DNA from: Mesostigma viride
Taxonomy: Eukaryota; Streptophyta; Mesostigmatophyceae; Mesostigmatales; Mesostigmataceae
Reading direction: 5' to 3'
Assembly: GCA_009746045.1 (NCBI GenBank)
Contig: RPFO01000111.1
Span: 537,301-601,300 of the forward strand
DNA: 64,000 nt
Within the stretch, counting starts at the first letter, position 1. The number at the start of each line of letters is the position of its first letter. Below the pieces are notes generated by a model. The model did no database searches. It was given only the letters and a program-made list of their open reading frames with translations, and had not been told where the DNA came from. The position numbers and the translations under genes are program-made. Shown here in pieces: positions 23,101 through 38,100 of this stretch.

Positions 23101-26100
23101 AATGCCTGCATGTACGAGAGCATGGAGGGTATGAATGGAAGGGGATGTGAGGGTGATGGGGATGCCACGGATGGGTGATGCTGTCCTGCCCAGCCGAATC
23201 ACCCAGCAGAGATCGGTGCCAAAAGGATTCGGGGCTTGAGGACCAGGCGCCCAGAGGAAAAGGAAGCTAGTCGATGGGCTGCGTGCCAAGAAGGCAGTTG
23301 GCCGGCCGGTGGCCTCGCTGCTGGTCAACATTGGGATGGGCATCCTTCCTTGCTAGACCATGCGGTGGTGGCGGTGGCCCCCTGATGACCATCGTCTGCA
23401 TGCGTCTTCCTCCTCGCAATGCCATGAGGTGTCAACCATGCCCCGCTCATGCTGGCATCTGCGCACTTGTTCCCTACGTTCCCCTGCGTGCGTGCAGACC
23501 ACTACCTGCTGTTTGACTTCCCTGGCCAGGTGGAGCTGTTCACCCTGGCAGACAGCGTGAAGAAGATCATCCAAATCCTGGTCGGCAAGTGGGACTTTCG
23601 GGTGAGTTGTTGCCATCCCACTTCCTGGCCATGGTCACGCTGGGCATGATCCCATACGCCCTATCCCATGCGTGAGATGGCCAGCTGGGCAGCCAACAGG
23701 ACCCTCATTGGCATGCCCCCTATCACGCAGCAGGGAAGCCAGTGGTGTTGGGATGCCCGCCCTGGTGACAGCAGCCCTCCAGGGTGGCCTGGTATAAGGT
23801 TACTCCAGGGTGGCCAGGTATAATGTTGCAGGAATGGACCCTTCGCCTCCCTGTGTGCAAACAGGGGTGGGTGTCGCCACCACCCTCTCAAACAACACCT
23901 CGTCGCGCAACCAGCAACGGGGGTACAGCGGGCGGGCGTGCACCGTGTGGCTGGGACGTGATAGCTTACGTGTACTGTGTGGGCGATGATAGCTGGCATG
24001 GTCAGGGGGGCTCGGAGTCCGGCTTACCCACCACATCAGTGTGGGCTGCAACGGATGATGCACACGCCTACTAGGCACTCTGCCGAGGTCCACGGCTCGA
24101 CATGTTTGTACAGCACTGCCGCGGGCATGTACCTGCGTGTGTGCTTGGTCAGCTCTGGCGGTGTTGCAATATGGTGCCACGCATGGCCCTCGCCACCGAT
24201 CACTTGCATCGTGCGCCTGACCAGCATACGCACAGCCACTTGTGCATGGGAGGTGTGGGAGAGGTCGGCTCCCAACCATGGGATGAGGCCGTAAGCAAAG
24301 CTTGCACAGTTCGCTGTTTTATGGAGAGGGGAAGGGTGCATTATAGCTGAGTAGAGGGCTTGACACGTGTACTATTTGCAGCATCTACATCTCCACCACT
24401 CACCAGCTGACAGCTCATGGCCTTGCCTTCCTCACGCCACTGACACAAGGGAAACGCATTCAACCCACTCAAATGGAGGTCGCCATGGTCCACCTCGTCC
24501 CCACCACCACTGGTGTGGCCCCCCATTCCCCCCCCCCCCAACACCACCAGCTGTGCTGCGTCCACCTCGTGGACGCCCACCTGCTGAGCAACACGTCCAA
24601 GTACATCAGCGCTCTTCTGCTGTCGCTCGCCACCATGCTGCACCTGGAGCTGCCACATGTCAACGTGCTGTCCAAAGTGGACCTGCTGGAGCAGTACGGG
24701 GAGCTGGGTGCGTGCGCTAGTAATGAATAGGCGGACAATGCTGTAGGGGGAGCTGGGTGCGTGCGCTAGCTGTGGCTTCCGTAGCTACGGCTTCAAACAT
24801 GTAAAAATTCAGCCAGGTGATGCCACGAGCTTGGTGGGAGCGACACTATGTGCACATGGATACTTGCTGCGCACGGATCCTGGTGTTGCCTGCTAGCCGT
24901 CTTCACACATCGCCACAGGTACATGTGCTGGCATCTAGGTGACACGTGTCGGCTAAATGGACCACCACACGCGAGCAATGGATGGGCATGTGGTAGGGGT
25001 GCGCAATGGACCACCACACGCGAGCAATGGATGGGCATGTGGTAGGGGTGCGCAATGGACCACCACACGCGAGCAATGGATGGGCATGTGGTAGGGGTGC
25101 GCAATGGACCACCACACGCGAGCAATAGATGGGCATGTGGTAGGGGTGCGCAATGGACCACCACACGCGAGCAATAGATGGGCATGTGGTAGGGGTGCGC
25201 AATGGACCACCACACGCGAGCAATAGATGGGCATGTGGTAGGGGTGCGCAATGGACCACCACACGCGAGCAATGGATGGGCATGTGGTAGGGGTGCGCAA
25301 TGGACCACCACACGCGAGCAATGGATGGGCATGTGGTAGGGGTGCGCAATGGACCACCACACGCGAGCAATAGATGGGCATGTGGTAGGGGTGCGCAATG
25401 GACCACCACACGCGAGCAATAGATGGGCATGTGGTAGGGGTGCGCAATGGACCACCACACGCGAGCAATAGATGGGCATGTGGTAGGGGTGCGCAATGGA
25501 CCACCACACGCGAGCAATAGATGGGCATGTGGTAGGGGTGCGCAATGGACCACCACACGCGAGCAATAGATGGGCATGTGGTAGGGGTGCGCAATGGACC
25601 ACCACACGCGAGCAATAGATGGGCATGTGGTAGGGGTGCGCAATGGACCACCACACGCGAGCAATAGATGGGCATGTGGTAGGGGTGCGCAATGGACCAC
25701 CACACGCGAGCAATGGATGGGCATGTGGTAGGGGTGCGCAATGGACCACCACACGCGAGCAATAGATGGGCATGTGGTAGGGGTGCGCAATGGACCACCA
25801 CACGCGAGCAATAGATGGGCATGTGGTAGGGGTGCGCAATGGACCACCACACGCGAGCAATAGATGGGCATGTGGTAGGGGTGCGCAATGGACCACCACA
25901 CGCGAGCAATGGATGGGCATGTGGTAGGGGTGCGCAATGGACCACCACACGCGAGCAATGGATGGGCATGTGGTAGGGGTGCGCAATGGACCACCACACG
26001 CGAGCAATAGATGGGCATGTGGTAGGGGTGCGCAATGGACCACCACACGCGAGCAATGGATGGGCATGTGGTAGGGGTGCGCAATGGACCACCACACGCG

Positions 26101-29100
26101 AGCAATGATGGGCATGTGGTAGGGGTGCGCAATGGACCACCACACGCGAGCAATGGATGGGCATGTGGTAGGGGTGCGCAATGGACCACCACACGCGAGC
26201 AATGGATGGGCATGTGGTAGGGGTGCGCAATGGACCACCACACGCGAGCAATGGATGGGCATGTGGTAGGGGTGCGCAATGGACCACCACACGCGAGCAA
26301 TGGATGGGCATGTGGTAGGGGTGCGCAATGGACCACCACACGCGAGCAATGGATGGGCATGTGGTAGGGGTGCGCAATGGACCACCACACGCGAGCAATA
26401 GATGGGCATGTGGTAGGGGTGCGCAATGGACCACCACACGCGAGCAATGGATGGGCATGTGGTAGGGGTGCGCAATGGACCACCACACGCGAGCAATAGA
26501 TGGGCATGTGGTAGGGGTGCGCAATGGACCACCACACGCGAGCAATGGATGGGCATGTGGTAGGGGTGCGCAATGGACCACCACACGCGAGCAATGGATG
26601 GGCATGTGGTAGGGGTGCGCAATGGACCACCACACGCGAGCAATGGATGGGCATGTGGTAGGGGTGCGCAATGGACCACCACACGCGAGCAATGATGGGC
26701 ATGTGGTAGGGGTGCGCAATGGACCACCACACGCGAGCAATGGATGGGCATGTGGTAGGGGTGCGCAATGGACCACCACACGCGAGCAATGGATGGGCAT
26801 GTGGTAGGGGTGCGCAATGGACCACCACACGCGAGCAATGGATGGGCATGTGGTAGGGGTGCGCAATGGACCACCACACGCGAGCAATGGATGGGCATGT
26901 GGTAGGGGTGCGCAATGGACCACCACACGCGAGCAATGGATGGGCATGTGGTAGGGGTGCGCAATGGACCACCACACGCGAGCAATGGATGGGCATGTGG
27001 TAGGGGTGCGCAATGGACCACCACACGCGAGCAATGGATGGGCATGTGGTAGGGGTGCGCAATGGACCACCACACGCGAGCAATAGATGGGCATGTGGTA
27101 GGGGTGCGCAATGGACCACCACACGCGAGCAATGGATGGGCATGTGGTAGGGGTGCGCAATGGACCACCACACGCGAGCAATGGATGGGCATGTGGTAGG
27201 GGTGCGCAATGGACCACCACACGCGAGCAATGGATGGGCATGTGGTAGGGGTGCGCAATGGACCACCACACGCGAGCAATAGATGGGCATGTGGTAGGGG
27301 TGCGCAATGGACCACCACACGCGAGCAATAGATGGGCATGTGGTAGGGGTGCGCAATGGACCACCACACGCGAGCAATGGATGGGCATGTGGTAGGGGTG
27401 CGCAATGGACCACCACACGCGAGCAATAGATGGGCATGTGGTAGGGGTGCGCAATGGACCACCACACGCGAGCAATGGATGGGCATGTGGTAGGGGTGCG
27501 CAATGGACCACCACACGCGAGCAATGGATGGGCATGTGGTAGGGGTGCGCAATGGACCACCACACGCGAGCAATGGATGGGCATGTGGTAGGGGTGCGCA
27601 ATGGACCACCACACGCGAGCAATGGATGGGCATGTGGTAGGGGTGCGCAATGGACCACCACACGCGAGCAATAGATGGGCATGTGGTAGGGGTGCGCAAT
27701 GGACCACCACACGCGAGCAATGGATGGGCATGTGGTAGGGGTGCGCAATGGACCACCACACGCGAGCAATGGATGGGCATGTGGTAGGGGTGCGCAATGG
27801 ACCACCACACGCGAGCAATGGATGGGCATGTGGTAGGGGTGCGCAATGGACCACCACACGCGAGCAATGGATGGGCATGTGGTAGGGGTGCGCAATGGAC
27901 CACCACACGCGAGCAATGGATGGGCATGTGGTAGGGGTGCGCAATGGACCACCACACGCGAGCAATGGATGGGCATGTGGTAGGGGTGCGCAATGGACCA
28001 CCACACGCGAGCAATGGATGGGCATGTGGTAGGGGTGCGCAATGGACCACCACACGCGAGCAATGGATGGGCATGTGGTAGGGGTGCGCAATGGACCACC
28101 ACACGCGAGCAATGGATGGGCATGTGGTAGGGGTGCGCAATGGACCACCACACGCGAGCAATGGATGGGCATGTGGTAGGGGTGCGCAATGGACCACCAC
28201 ACGCGAGCAATGGATGGGCATGTGGTAGGGGTGCGCAATGGACCACCACACGCGAGCAATGGATGGGCATGTGGTAGGGGTGCGCAATGGACCACCACAC
28301 GCGAGCAATGGATGGGCATGTGGTAGGGGTGCGCAATGGACCACCACACGCGAGCAATGGATGGGCATGTGGTAGGGGTGCGCAATGGACCACCACACGC
28401 GAGCAATGGATGGGCATGTGGTAGGGGTGCGCAATGGACCACCACACGCGAGCAATAGATGGGCATGTGGTAGGGGTGCGCAATGGACCACCACACGCGA
28501 GCAATGGATGGGCATGTGGTAGGGGTGCGCAATGGACCACCACACGCGAGCAATGGATGGGCATGTGGTAGGGGTGCGCAATGGACCACCACACGCGAGC
28601 AATAGATGGGCATGTGGTAGGGGTGCGCAATGGACCACCACACGCGAGCAATGGATGGGCATGTGGTAGGGGTGCGCAATGGACCACCACACGCGAGCAA
28701 TGGATGGGCATGTGGTAGGGGTGCGCAATGGACCACCACACGCGAGCAATGGATGGGCATGTGGTAGGGGTGCGCAATGGACCACCACACGCGAGCAATG
28801 GATGGGCATGTGGTAGGGGTGCGCAATGGACCACCACACGCGAGCAATGGATGGGCATGTGGTAGGGGTGCGCAATGGACCACCACACGCGAGCAATGGA
28901 TGGGCATGTGGTAGGGGTGCGCAATGGACCACCACACGCGAGCAATGGATGGGCATGTGGTAGGGGTGCGCAATGGACCACCACACGCGAGCAATGGATG
29001 GGCATGTGGTAGGGGTGCGCAATGGACCACCACACGCGAGCAATGGATGGGCATGTGGTAGGGGTGCGCAATGGACCACCACACGCGAGCAATGGATGGG

Positions 29101-32100
29101 CATGTGGTAGGGGTGCGCAATGGACCACCACACGCGAGCAATGGATGGGCATGTGGTAGGGGTGCGCAATGGACCACCACACGCGAGCAATGGATGGGCA
29201 TGTGGTAGGGGTGCGCAATGGACCACCACACGCGAGCAATGGATGGGCATGTGGTAGGGGTGCGCAATGGACCACCACACGCGAGCAATAGATGGGCATG
29301 TGGTAGGGGTGCGCAATGGACCACCACACGCGAGCAATGGATGGGCATGTGGTAGGGGTGCGCAATGGACCACCACACGCGAGCAATGGATGGGCATGTG
29401 GTAGGGGTGCGCAATGGACCACCACACGCGAGCAATGGATGGGCATGTGGTAGGGGTGCGCAATGGACCACCACACGCGAGCAATGGATGGGCATGTGGT
29501 AGGGGTGCGCAATGGACCACCACACGCGAGCAATGATGGGCATGTGGTAGGGGTGCGCAATGGACCACCACACGCGAGCAATGGATGGGCATGTGGTAGG
29601 GGTGCGCAATGGACCACCACACGCGAGCAATGGATGGGCATGTGGTAGGGGTGCGCAATGGACCACCACACGCGAGCAATGGATGGGCATGTGGTAGGGG
29701 TGCGCAATGGACCACCACACGCGAGCAATGATGGGCATGTGGTAGGGGTGCGCAATGGACCACCACACGCGAGCAATGGATGGGCATGTGGTAGGGGTGC
29801 GCAATGGACCACCACACGCGAGCAATGGATGGGCATGTGGTAGGGGTGCGCAATGGACCACCACACGCGAGCAATGGATGGGCATGTGGTAGGGGTGCGC
29901 AATGGACCACCACACGCGAGCAATGGATGGGCATGTGGTAGGGGTGCGCAATGGACCACCACACGCGAGCAATGGATGGGCATGTGGTAGGGGTGCGCAA
30001 TGGACCACCACACGCGAGCAATGGATGGGCATGTGGTAGGGGTGCGCAATGGACCACCACACGCGAGCAATGGATGGGCATGTGGTAGGGGTGCGCAATG
30101 GACCACCACACGCGAGCAATGGATGGGCATGTGGTAGGGGTGCGCAATGGACCACCACACGCGAGCAATGGATGGGCATGTGGTAGGGGTGCGCAATGGA
30201 CCACCACACGCGAGCAATGGATGGGCATGTGGTAGGGGTGCGCAATGGACCACCACACGCGAGCAATGGATGGGCATGTGGTAGGGGTGCGCAATGGACC
30301 ACCACACGCGAGCAATGGATGGGCATGTGGTAGGGGTGCGCAATGGACCACCACACGCGAGCAATGGATGGGCATGTGGTAGGGGTGCGCAATGGACCAC
30401 CACACGCGAGCAATGGATGGGCATGTGGTAGGGGTGCGCAATGGACCACCACACGCGAGCAATGGATGGGCATGTGGTAGGGGTGCGCAATGGACCACCA
30501 CACGCGAGCAATGGATGGGCATGTGGTAGGGGTGCGCAATGGACCACCACACGCGAGCAATGGATGGGCATGTGGTAGGGGTGCGCAATGGACCACCACA
30601 CGCGAGCAATGGATGGGCATGTGGTAGGGGTGCGCAATGGACCACCACACGCGAGCAATGGATGGGCATGTGGTAGGGGTGCGCAATGGACCACCACACG
30701 CGAGCAATGGATGGGCATGTGGTAGGGGTGCGCAATGGACCACCACACGCGAGCAATGGATGGGCATGTGGTAGGGGTGCGCAATGGACCACCACACGCG
30801 AGCAATGGATGGGCATGTGGTAGGGGTGCGCAATGGACCACCACACGCGAGCAATGGATGGGCATGTGGTAGGGGTGCGCAATGGACCACCACACGCGAG
30901 CAATGGATGGGCATGTGGTAGGGGTGCGCAATGGACCACCACACGCGAGCAATAGATGGGCATGTGGTAGGGGTGCGCAATGGACCACCACACGCGAGCA
31001 ATGATGGGCATGTGGTAGGGGTGCGCAATGGACCACCACACGCGAGCAATGGATGGGCATGTGGTAGGGGTGCGCAATGGACCACCACACGCGAGCAATG
31101 GATGGGCATGTGGTAGGGGTGCGCAATGGACCACCACACGCGAGCAATGGATGGGCATGTGGTAGGGGTGCGCAATGGACCACCACACGCGAGCAATGGA
31201 TGGGCATGTGGTAGGGGTGCGCAATGGACCACCACACGCGAGCAATGGATGGGCATGTGGTAGGGGTGCGCAATGGACCACCACACGCGAGCAATGGATG
31301 GGCATGTGGTAGGGGTGCGCAATGGACCACCACACGCGAGCAATGGATGGGCATGTGGTAGGGGTGCGCAATGGACCACCACACGCGAGCAATGGATGGG
31401 CATGTGGTAGGGGTGCGCAATGGACCACCACACGCGAGCAATGGATGGGCATGTGGTAGGGGTGCGCAATGGACCACCACACGCGAGCAATGGATGGGCA
31501 TGTGGTAGGGGTGCGCAATGGACCACCACACGCGAGCAATGGATGGGCATGTGGTAGGGGTGCGCAATGGACCACCACACGCGAGCAATGGATGGGCATG
31601 TGGTAGGGGTGCGCAATGGACCACCACACGCGAGCAATGGATGGGCATGTGGTAGGGGTGCGCAATGGACCACCACACGCGAGCAATGATGGGCATGTGG
31701 TAGGGGTGCGCAATGGACCACCACACGCGAGCAATGGATGGGCATGTGGTAGGGGTGCGCAATGGACCACCACACGCGAGCAATGGATGGGCATGTGGTA
31801 GGGGTGCGCAATGGACCACCACACGCGAGCAATGATGGGCATGTGGTAGGGGTGCGCAATGGACCACCACACGCGAGCAATGGATGGGCATGTGGTAGGG
31901 GTGCGCAATGGACCACCACACGCGAGCAATGATGGGCATGTGGTAGGGGTGCGCAATGGACCACCACACGCGAGCAATGGATGGGCATGTGGTAGGGGTG
32001 CGCAATGGACCACCACACGCGAGCAATGGATGGGCATGTGGTAGGGGTGCGCAATGGACCACCACACGCGAGCAATGGATGGGCATGTGGTAGGGGTGCG

Positions 32101-35100
32101 CAATGGACCACCACACGCGAGCAATGGATGGGCATGTGGTAGGGGTGCGCAATGGACCACCACACGCGAGCAATGGATGGGCATGTGGTAGGGGTGCGCA
32201 ATGGACCACCACACGCGAGCAATGGATGGGCATGTGGTAGGGGTGCGCAATGGACCACCACACGCGAGCAATGGATGGGCATGTGGTAGGGGTGCGCAAT
32301 GGACCACCACACGCGAGCAATGGATGGGCATGTGGTAGGGGTGCGCAATGGACCACCACACGCGAGCAATGGATGGGCATGTGGTAGGGGTGCGCAATGG
32401 ACCACCACACGCGAGCAATGGATGGGCATGTGGTAGGGGTGCGCAATGGACCACCACACGCGAGCAATGGATGGGCATGTGGTAGGGGTGCGCAATGGAC
32501 CACCACACGCGAGCAATGGATGGGCATGTGGTAGGGGTGCGCAATGGACCACCACACGCGAGCAATGGATGGGCATGTGGTAGGGGTGCGCAATGGACCA
32601 CCACACGCGAGCAATGGATGGGCATGTGGTAGGGGTGCGCAATGGACCACCACACGCGAGCAATGGATGGGCATGTGGTAGGGGTGCGCAATGGACCACC
32701 ACACGCGAGCAATGGATGGGCATGTGGTAGGGGTGCGCAATGGACCACCACACGCGAGCAATGGATGGGCATGTGGTAGGGGTGCGCAATGGACCACCAC
32801 ACGCGAGCAATGGATGGGCATGTGGTAGGGGTGCGCAATGGACCACCACACGCGAGCAATGGATGGGCATGTGGTAGGGGTGCGCAATGGACCACCACAC
32901 GCGAGCAATAGATGGGCATGTGGTAGGGGTGCGCAATGGACCACCACACGCGAGCAATAGATGGGCATGTGGTAGGGGTGCGCAATGGACCACCACACGC
33001 GAGCAATGATGGGCATGTGGTAGGGGTGCGCAATGGACCACCACACGCGAGCAATGGATGGGCATGTGGTAGGGGTGCGCAATGGACCACCACACGCGAG
33101 CAATGGATGGGCATGTGGTAGGGGTGCGCAATGGACCACCACACGCGAGCAATGGATGGGCATGTGGTAGGGGTGCGCAATGGACCACCACACGCGAGCA
33201 ATAGATGGGCATGTGGTAGGGGTGCGCAATGGACCACCACACGCGAGCAATGATGGGCATGTGGTAGGGGTGCGCAATGGACCACCACACGCGAGCAATG
33301 ATGGGCATGTGGTAGGGGTGCGCAATGGACCACCACACGCGAGCAATGGATGGGCATGTGGTAGGGGTGCGCAATGGACCACCACACGCGAGCAATGGAT
33401 GGGCATGTGGTAGGGGTGCGCAATGGACCACCACACGCGAGCAATGATGGGCATGTGGTAGGGGTGCGCAATGGACCACCACACGCGAGCAATGGATGGG
33501 CATGTGGTAGGGGTGCGCAATGGACCACCACACGCGAGCAATGGATGGGCATGTGGTAGGGGTGCGCAATGGACCACCACACGCGAGCAATGGATGGGCA
33601 TGTGGTAGGGGTGCGCAATGGACCACCACACGCGAGCAATGATGGGCATGTGGTAGGGGTGCGCAATGGACCACCACACGCGAGCAATGGATGGGCATGT
33701 GGTAGGGGTGCGCAATGGACCACCACACGCGAGCAATGGATGGGCATGTGGTAGGGGTGCGCAATGGACCACCACACGCGAGCAATGGATGGGCATGTGG
33801 TAGGGGTGCGCAATGGACCACCACACGCGAGCAATGATGGGCATGTGGTAGGGGTGCGCAATGGACCACCACACGCGAGCAATGGATGGGCATGTGGTAG
33901 GGGTGCGCAATGGACCACCACACGCGAGCAATGATGGGCATGTGGTAGGGGTGCGCAATGGACCACCACACGCGAGCAATGGATGGGCATGTGGTAGGGG
34001 TGCGCAATGGACCACCACACGCGAGCAATGGATGGGCATGTGGTAGGGGTGCGCAATGGACCACCACACGCGAGCAATGGATGGGCATGTGGTAGGGGTG
34101 CGCAATGGACCACCACACGCGAGCAATGATGGGCATGTGGTAGGGGTGCGCAATGGACCACCACACGCGAGCAATGATGGGCATGTGGTAGGGGTGCGCA
34201 ATGGACCACCACACGCGAGCAATGGATGGGCATGTGGTAGGGGTGCGCAATGGACCACCACACGCGAGCAATGGATGGGCATGTGGTAGGGGTGCGCAAT
34301 GGACCACCACACGCGAGCAATAGATGGGCATGTGGTAGGGGTGCGCAATGGACCACCACACGCGAGCAATGGATGGGCATGTGGTAGGGGTGCGCAATGG
34401 ACCACCACACGCGAGCAATAGATGGGCATGTGGTAGGGGTGCGCAATGGACCACCACACGCGAGCAATGGATGGGCATGTGGTAGGGGTGCGCAATGGAC
34501 CACCACACGCGAGCAATGGATGGGCATGTGGTAGGGGTGCGCAATGGACCACCACACGCGAGCAATGGATGGGCATGTGGTAGGGGTGCGCAATGGACCA
34601 CCACACGCGAGCAATGGATGGGCATGTGGTAGGGGTGCGCAATGGACCACCACACGCGAGCAATGGATGGGCATGTGGTAGGGGTGCGCAATGGACCACC
34701 ACACGCGAGCAATGATGGGCATGTGGTAGGGGTGCGCAATGGACCACCACACGCGAGCAATGGATGGGCATGTGGTAGGGGTGCGCAATGGACCACCACA
34801 CGCGAGCAATGATGGGCATGTGGTAGGGGTGCGCAATGGACCACCACACGCGAGCAATGGATGGGCATGTGGTAGGGGTGCGCAATGGACCACCACACGC
34901 GAGCAATGGATGGGCATGTGGTAGGGGTGCGCAATGGACCACCACACGCGAGCAATGATGGGCATGTGGTAGGGGTGCGCAATGGACCACCACACGCGAG
35001 CAATGGATGGGCATGTGGTAGGGGTGCGCAATGGACCACCACACGCGAGCAATGGATGGGCATGTGGTAGGGGTGCGCAATGGACCACCACACGCGAGCA

Positions 35101-38100
35101 ATGGATGGGCATGTGGTAGGGGTGCGCAATGGACCACCACACGCGAGCAATGATGGGCATGTGGTAGGGGTGCGCAATGGACCACCACACGCGAGCAATG
35201 ATGGGCATGTGGTAGGGGTGCGCAATGGACCACCACACGCGAGCAATGGATGGGCATGTGGTAGGGGTGCGCAATGGACCACCACACGCGAGCAATGGAT
35301 GGGCATGTGGTAGGGGTGCGCAATGGACCACCACACGCGAGCAATGGATGGGCATGTGGTAGGGGTGCGCAATGGACCACCACACGCGAGCAATGATGGG
35401 CATGTGGTAGGGGTGCGCAATGGACCACCACACGCGAGCAATGGATGGGCATGTGGTAGGGGTGCGCAATGGACCACCACACGCGAGCAATGGATGGGCA
35501 TGTGGTAGGGGTGCGCAATGGACCACCACACGCGAGCAATGATGGGCATGTGGTAGGGGTGCGCAATGGACCACCACACGCGAGCAATGGATGGGCATGT
35601 GGTAGGGGTGCGCAATGGACCACCACACGCGAGCAATGATGGGCATGTGGTAGGGGTGCGCAATGGACCACCACACGCGAGCAATGGATGGGCATGTGGT
35701 AGGGGTGCGCAATGGACCACCACACGCGAGCAATGGATGGGCATGTGGTAGGGGTGCGCAATGGACCACCACACGCGAGCAATGATGGGCATGTGGTAGG
35801 GGTGCGCAATGGACCACCACACGCGAGCAATGGATGGGCATGTGGTAGGGGTGCGCAATGGACCACCACACGCGAGCAATGGATGGGCATGTGGTAGGGG
35901 TGCGCAATGGACCACCACACGCGAGCAATGATGGGCATGTGGTAGGGGTGCGCAATGGACCACCACACGCGAGCAATGGATGGGCATGTGGTAGGGGTGC
36001 GCAATGGACCACCACACGCGAGCAATGATGGGCATGTGGTAGGGGTGCGCAATGGACCACCACACGCGAGCAATAGATGGGCATGTGGTAGGGGTGCGCA
36101 ATGGACCACCACACGCGAGCAATGGATGGGCATGTGGTAGGGGTGCGCAATGGACCACCACACGCGAGCAATGGATGGGCATGTGGTAGGGGTGCGCAAT
36201 GGACCACCACACGCGAGCAATGGATGGGCATGTGGTAGGGGTGCGCAATGGACCACCACACGCGAGCAATGGATGGGCATGTGGTAGGGGTGCGCAATGG
36301 ACCACCACACGCGAGCAATGATGGGCATGTGGTAGGGGTGCGCAATGGACCACCACACGCGAGCAATGGATGGGCATGTGGTAGGGGTGCGCAATGGACC
36401 ACCACACGCGAGCAATGGATGGGCATGTGGTAGGGGTGCGCAATGGACCACCACACGCGAGCAATGGATGGGCATGTGGTAGGGGTGCGCAATGGACCAC
36501 CACACGCGAGCAATGGATGGGCATGTGGTAGGGGTGCGCAATGGACCACCACACGCGAGCAATGGATGGGCATGTGGTAGGGGTGCGCAATGGACCACCA
36601 CACGCGAGCAATGGATGGGCATGTGGTAGGGGTGCGCAATGGACCACCACACGCGAGCAATAGATGGGCATGTGGTAGGGGTGCGCAATGGACCACCACA
36701 CGCGAGCAATGGATGGGCATGTGGTAGGGGTGCGCAATGGACCACCACACGCGAGCAATGATGGGCATGTGGTAGGGGTGCGCAATGGACCACCACACGC
36801 GAGCAATGGATGGGCATGTGGTAGGGGTGCGCAATGGACCACCACACGCGAGCAATGGATGGGCATGTGGTAGGGGTGCGCAATGGACCACCACACGCGA
36901 GCAATGGATGGGCATGTGGTAGGGGTGCGCAATGGACCACCACACGCGAGCAATGGATGGGCATGTGGTAGGGGTGCGCAATGGACCACCACACGCGAGC
37001 AATGATGGGCATGTGGTAGGGGTGCGCAATGGACCACCACACGCGAGCAATGGATGGGCATGTGGTAGGGGTGCGCAATGGACCACCACACGCGAGCAAT
37101 GGATGGGCATGTGGTAGGGGTGCGCAATGGACCACCACACGCGAGCAATGGATGGGCATGTGGTAGGGGTGCGCAATGGACCACCACACGCGAGCAATGA
37201 TGGGCATGTGGTAGGGGTGCGCAATGGACCACCACACGCGAGCAATAGATGGGCATGTGGTAGGGGTGCGCAATGGACCACCACACGCGAGCAATGGATG
37301 GGCATGTGGTAGGGGTGCGCAATGGACCACCACACGCGAGCAATAGATGGGCATGTGGTAGGGGTGCGCAATGGACCACCACACGCGAGCAATGGATGGG
37401 CATGTGGTAGGGGTGCGCAATGGACCACCACACGCGAGCAATGGATGGGCATGTGGTAGGGGTGCGCAATGGACCACCACACGCGAGCAATGATGGGCAT
37501 GTGGTAGGGGTGCGCAATGGACCACCACACGCGAGCAATGGATGGGCATGTGGTAGGGGTGCGCAATGGACCACCACACGCGAGCAATGATGGGCATGTG
37601 GTAGGGGTGCGCAATGGACCACCACACGCGAGCAATGATGGGCATGTGGTAGGGGTGCGCAATGGACCACCACACGCGAGCAATGATGGGCATGTGGTAG
37701 GGGTGCGCAATGGACCACCACACGCGAGCAATGGATGGGCATGTGGTAGGGGTGCGCAATGGACCACCACACGCGAGCAATGGATGGGCATGTGGTAGGG
37801 GTGCGCAATGGACCACCACACGCGAGCAATGGATGGGCATGTGGTAGGGGTGCGCAATGGACCACCACACGCGAGCAATGATGGGCATGTGGTAGGGGTG
37901 CGCAATGGACCACCACACGCGAGCAATGGATGGGCATGTGGTAGGGGTGCGCAATGGACCACCACACGCGAGCAATGGATGGGCATGTGGTAGGGGTGCG
38001 CAATGGACCACCACACGCGAGCAATGGATGGGCATGTGGTAGGGGTGCGCAATGGACCACCACACGCGAGCAATGGATGGGCATGTGGTAGGGGTGCGCA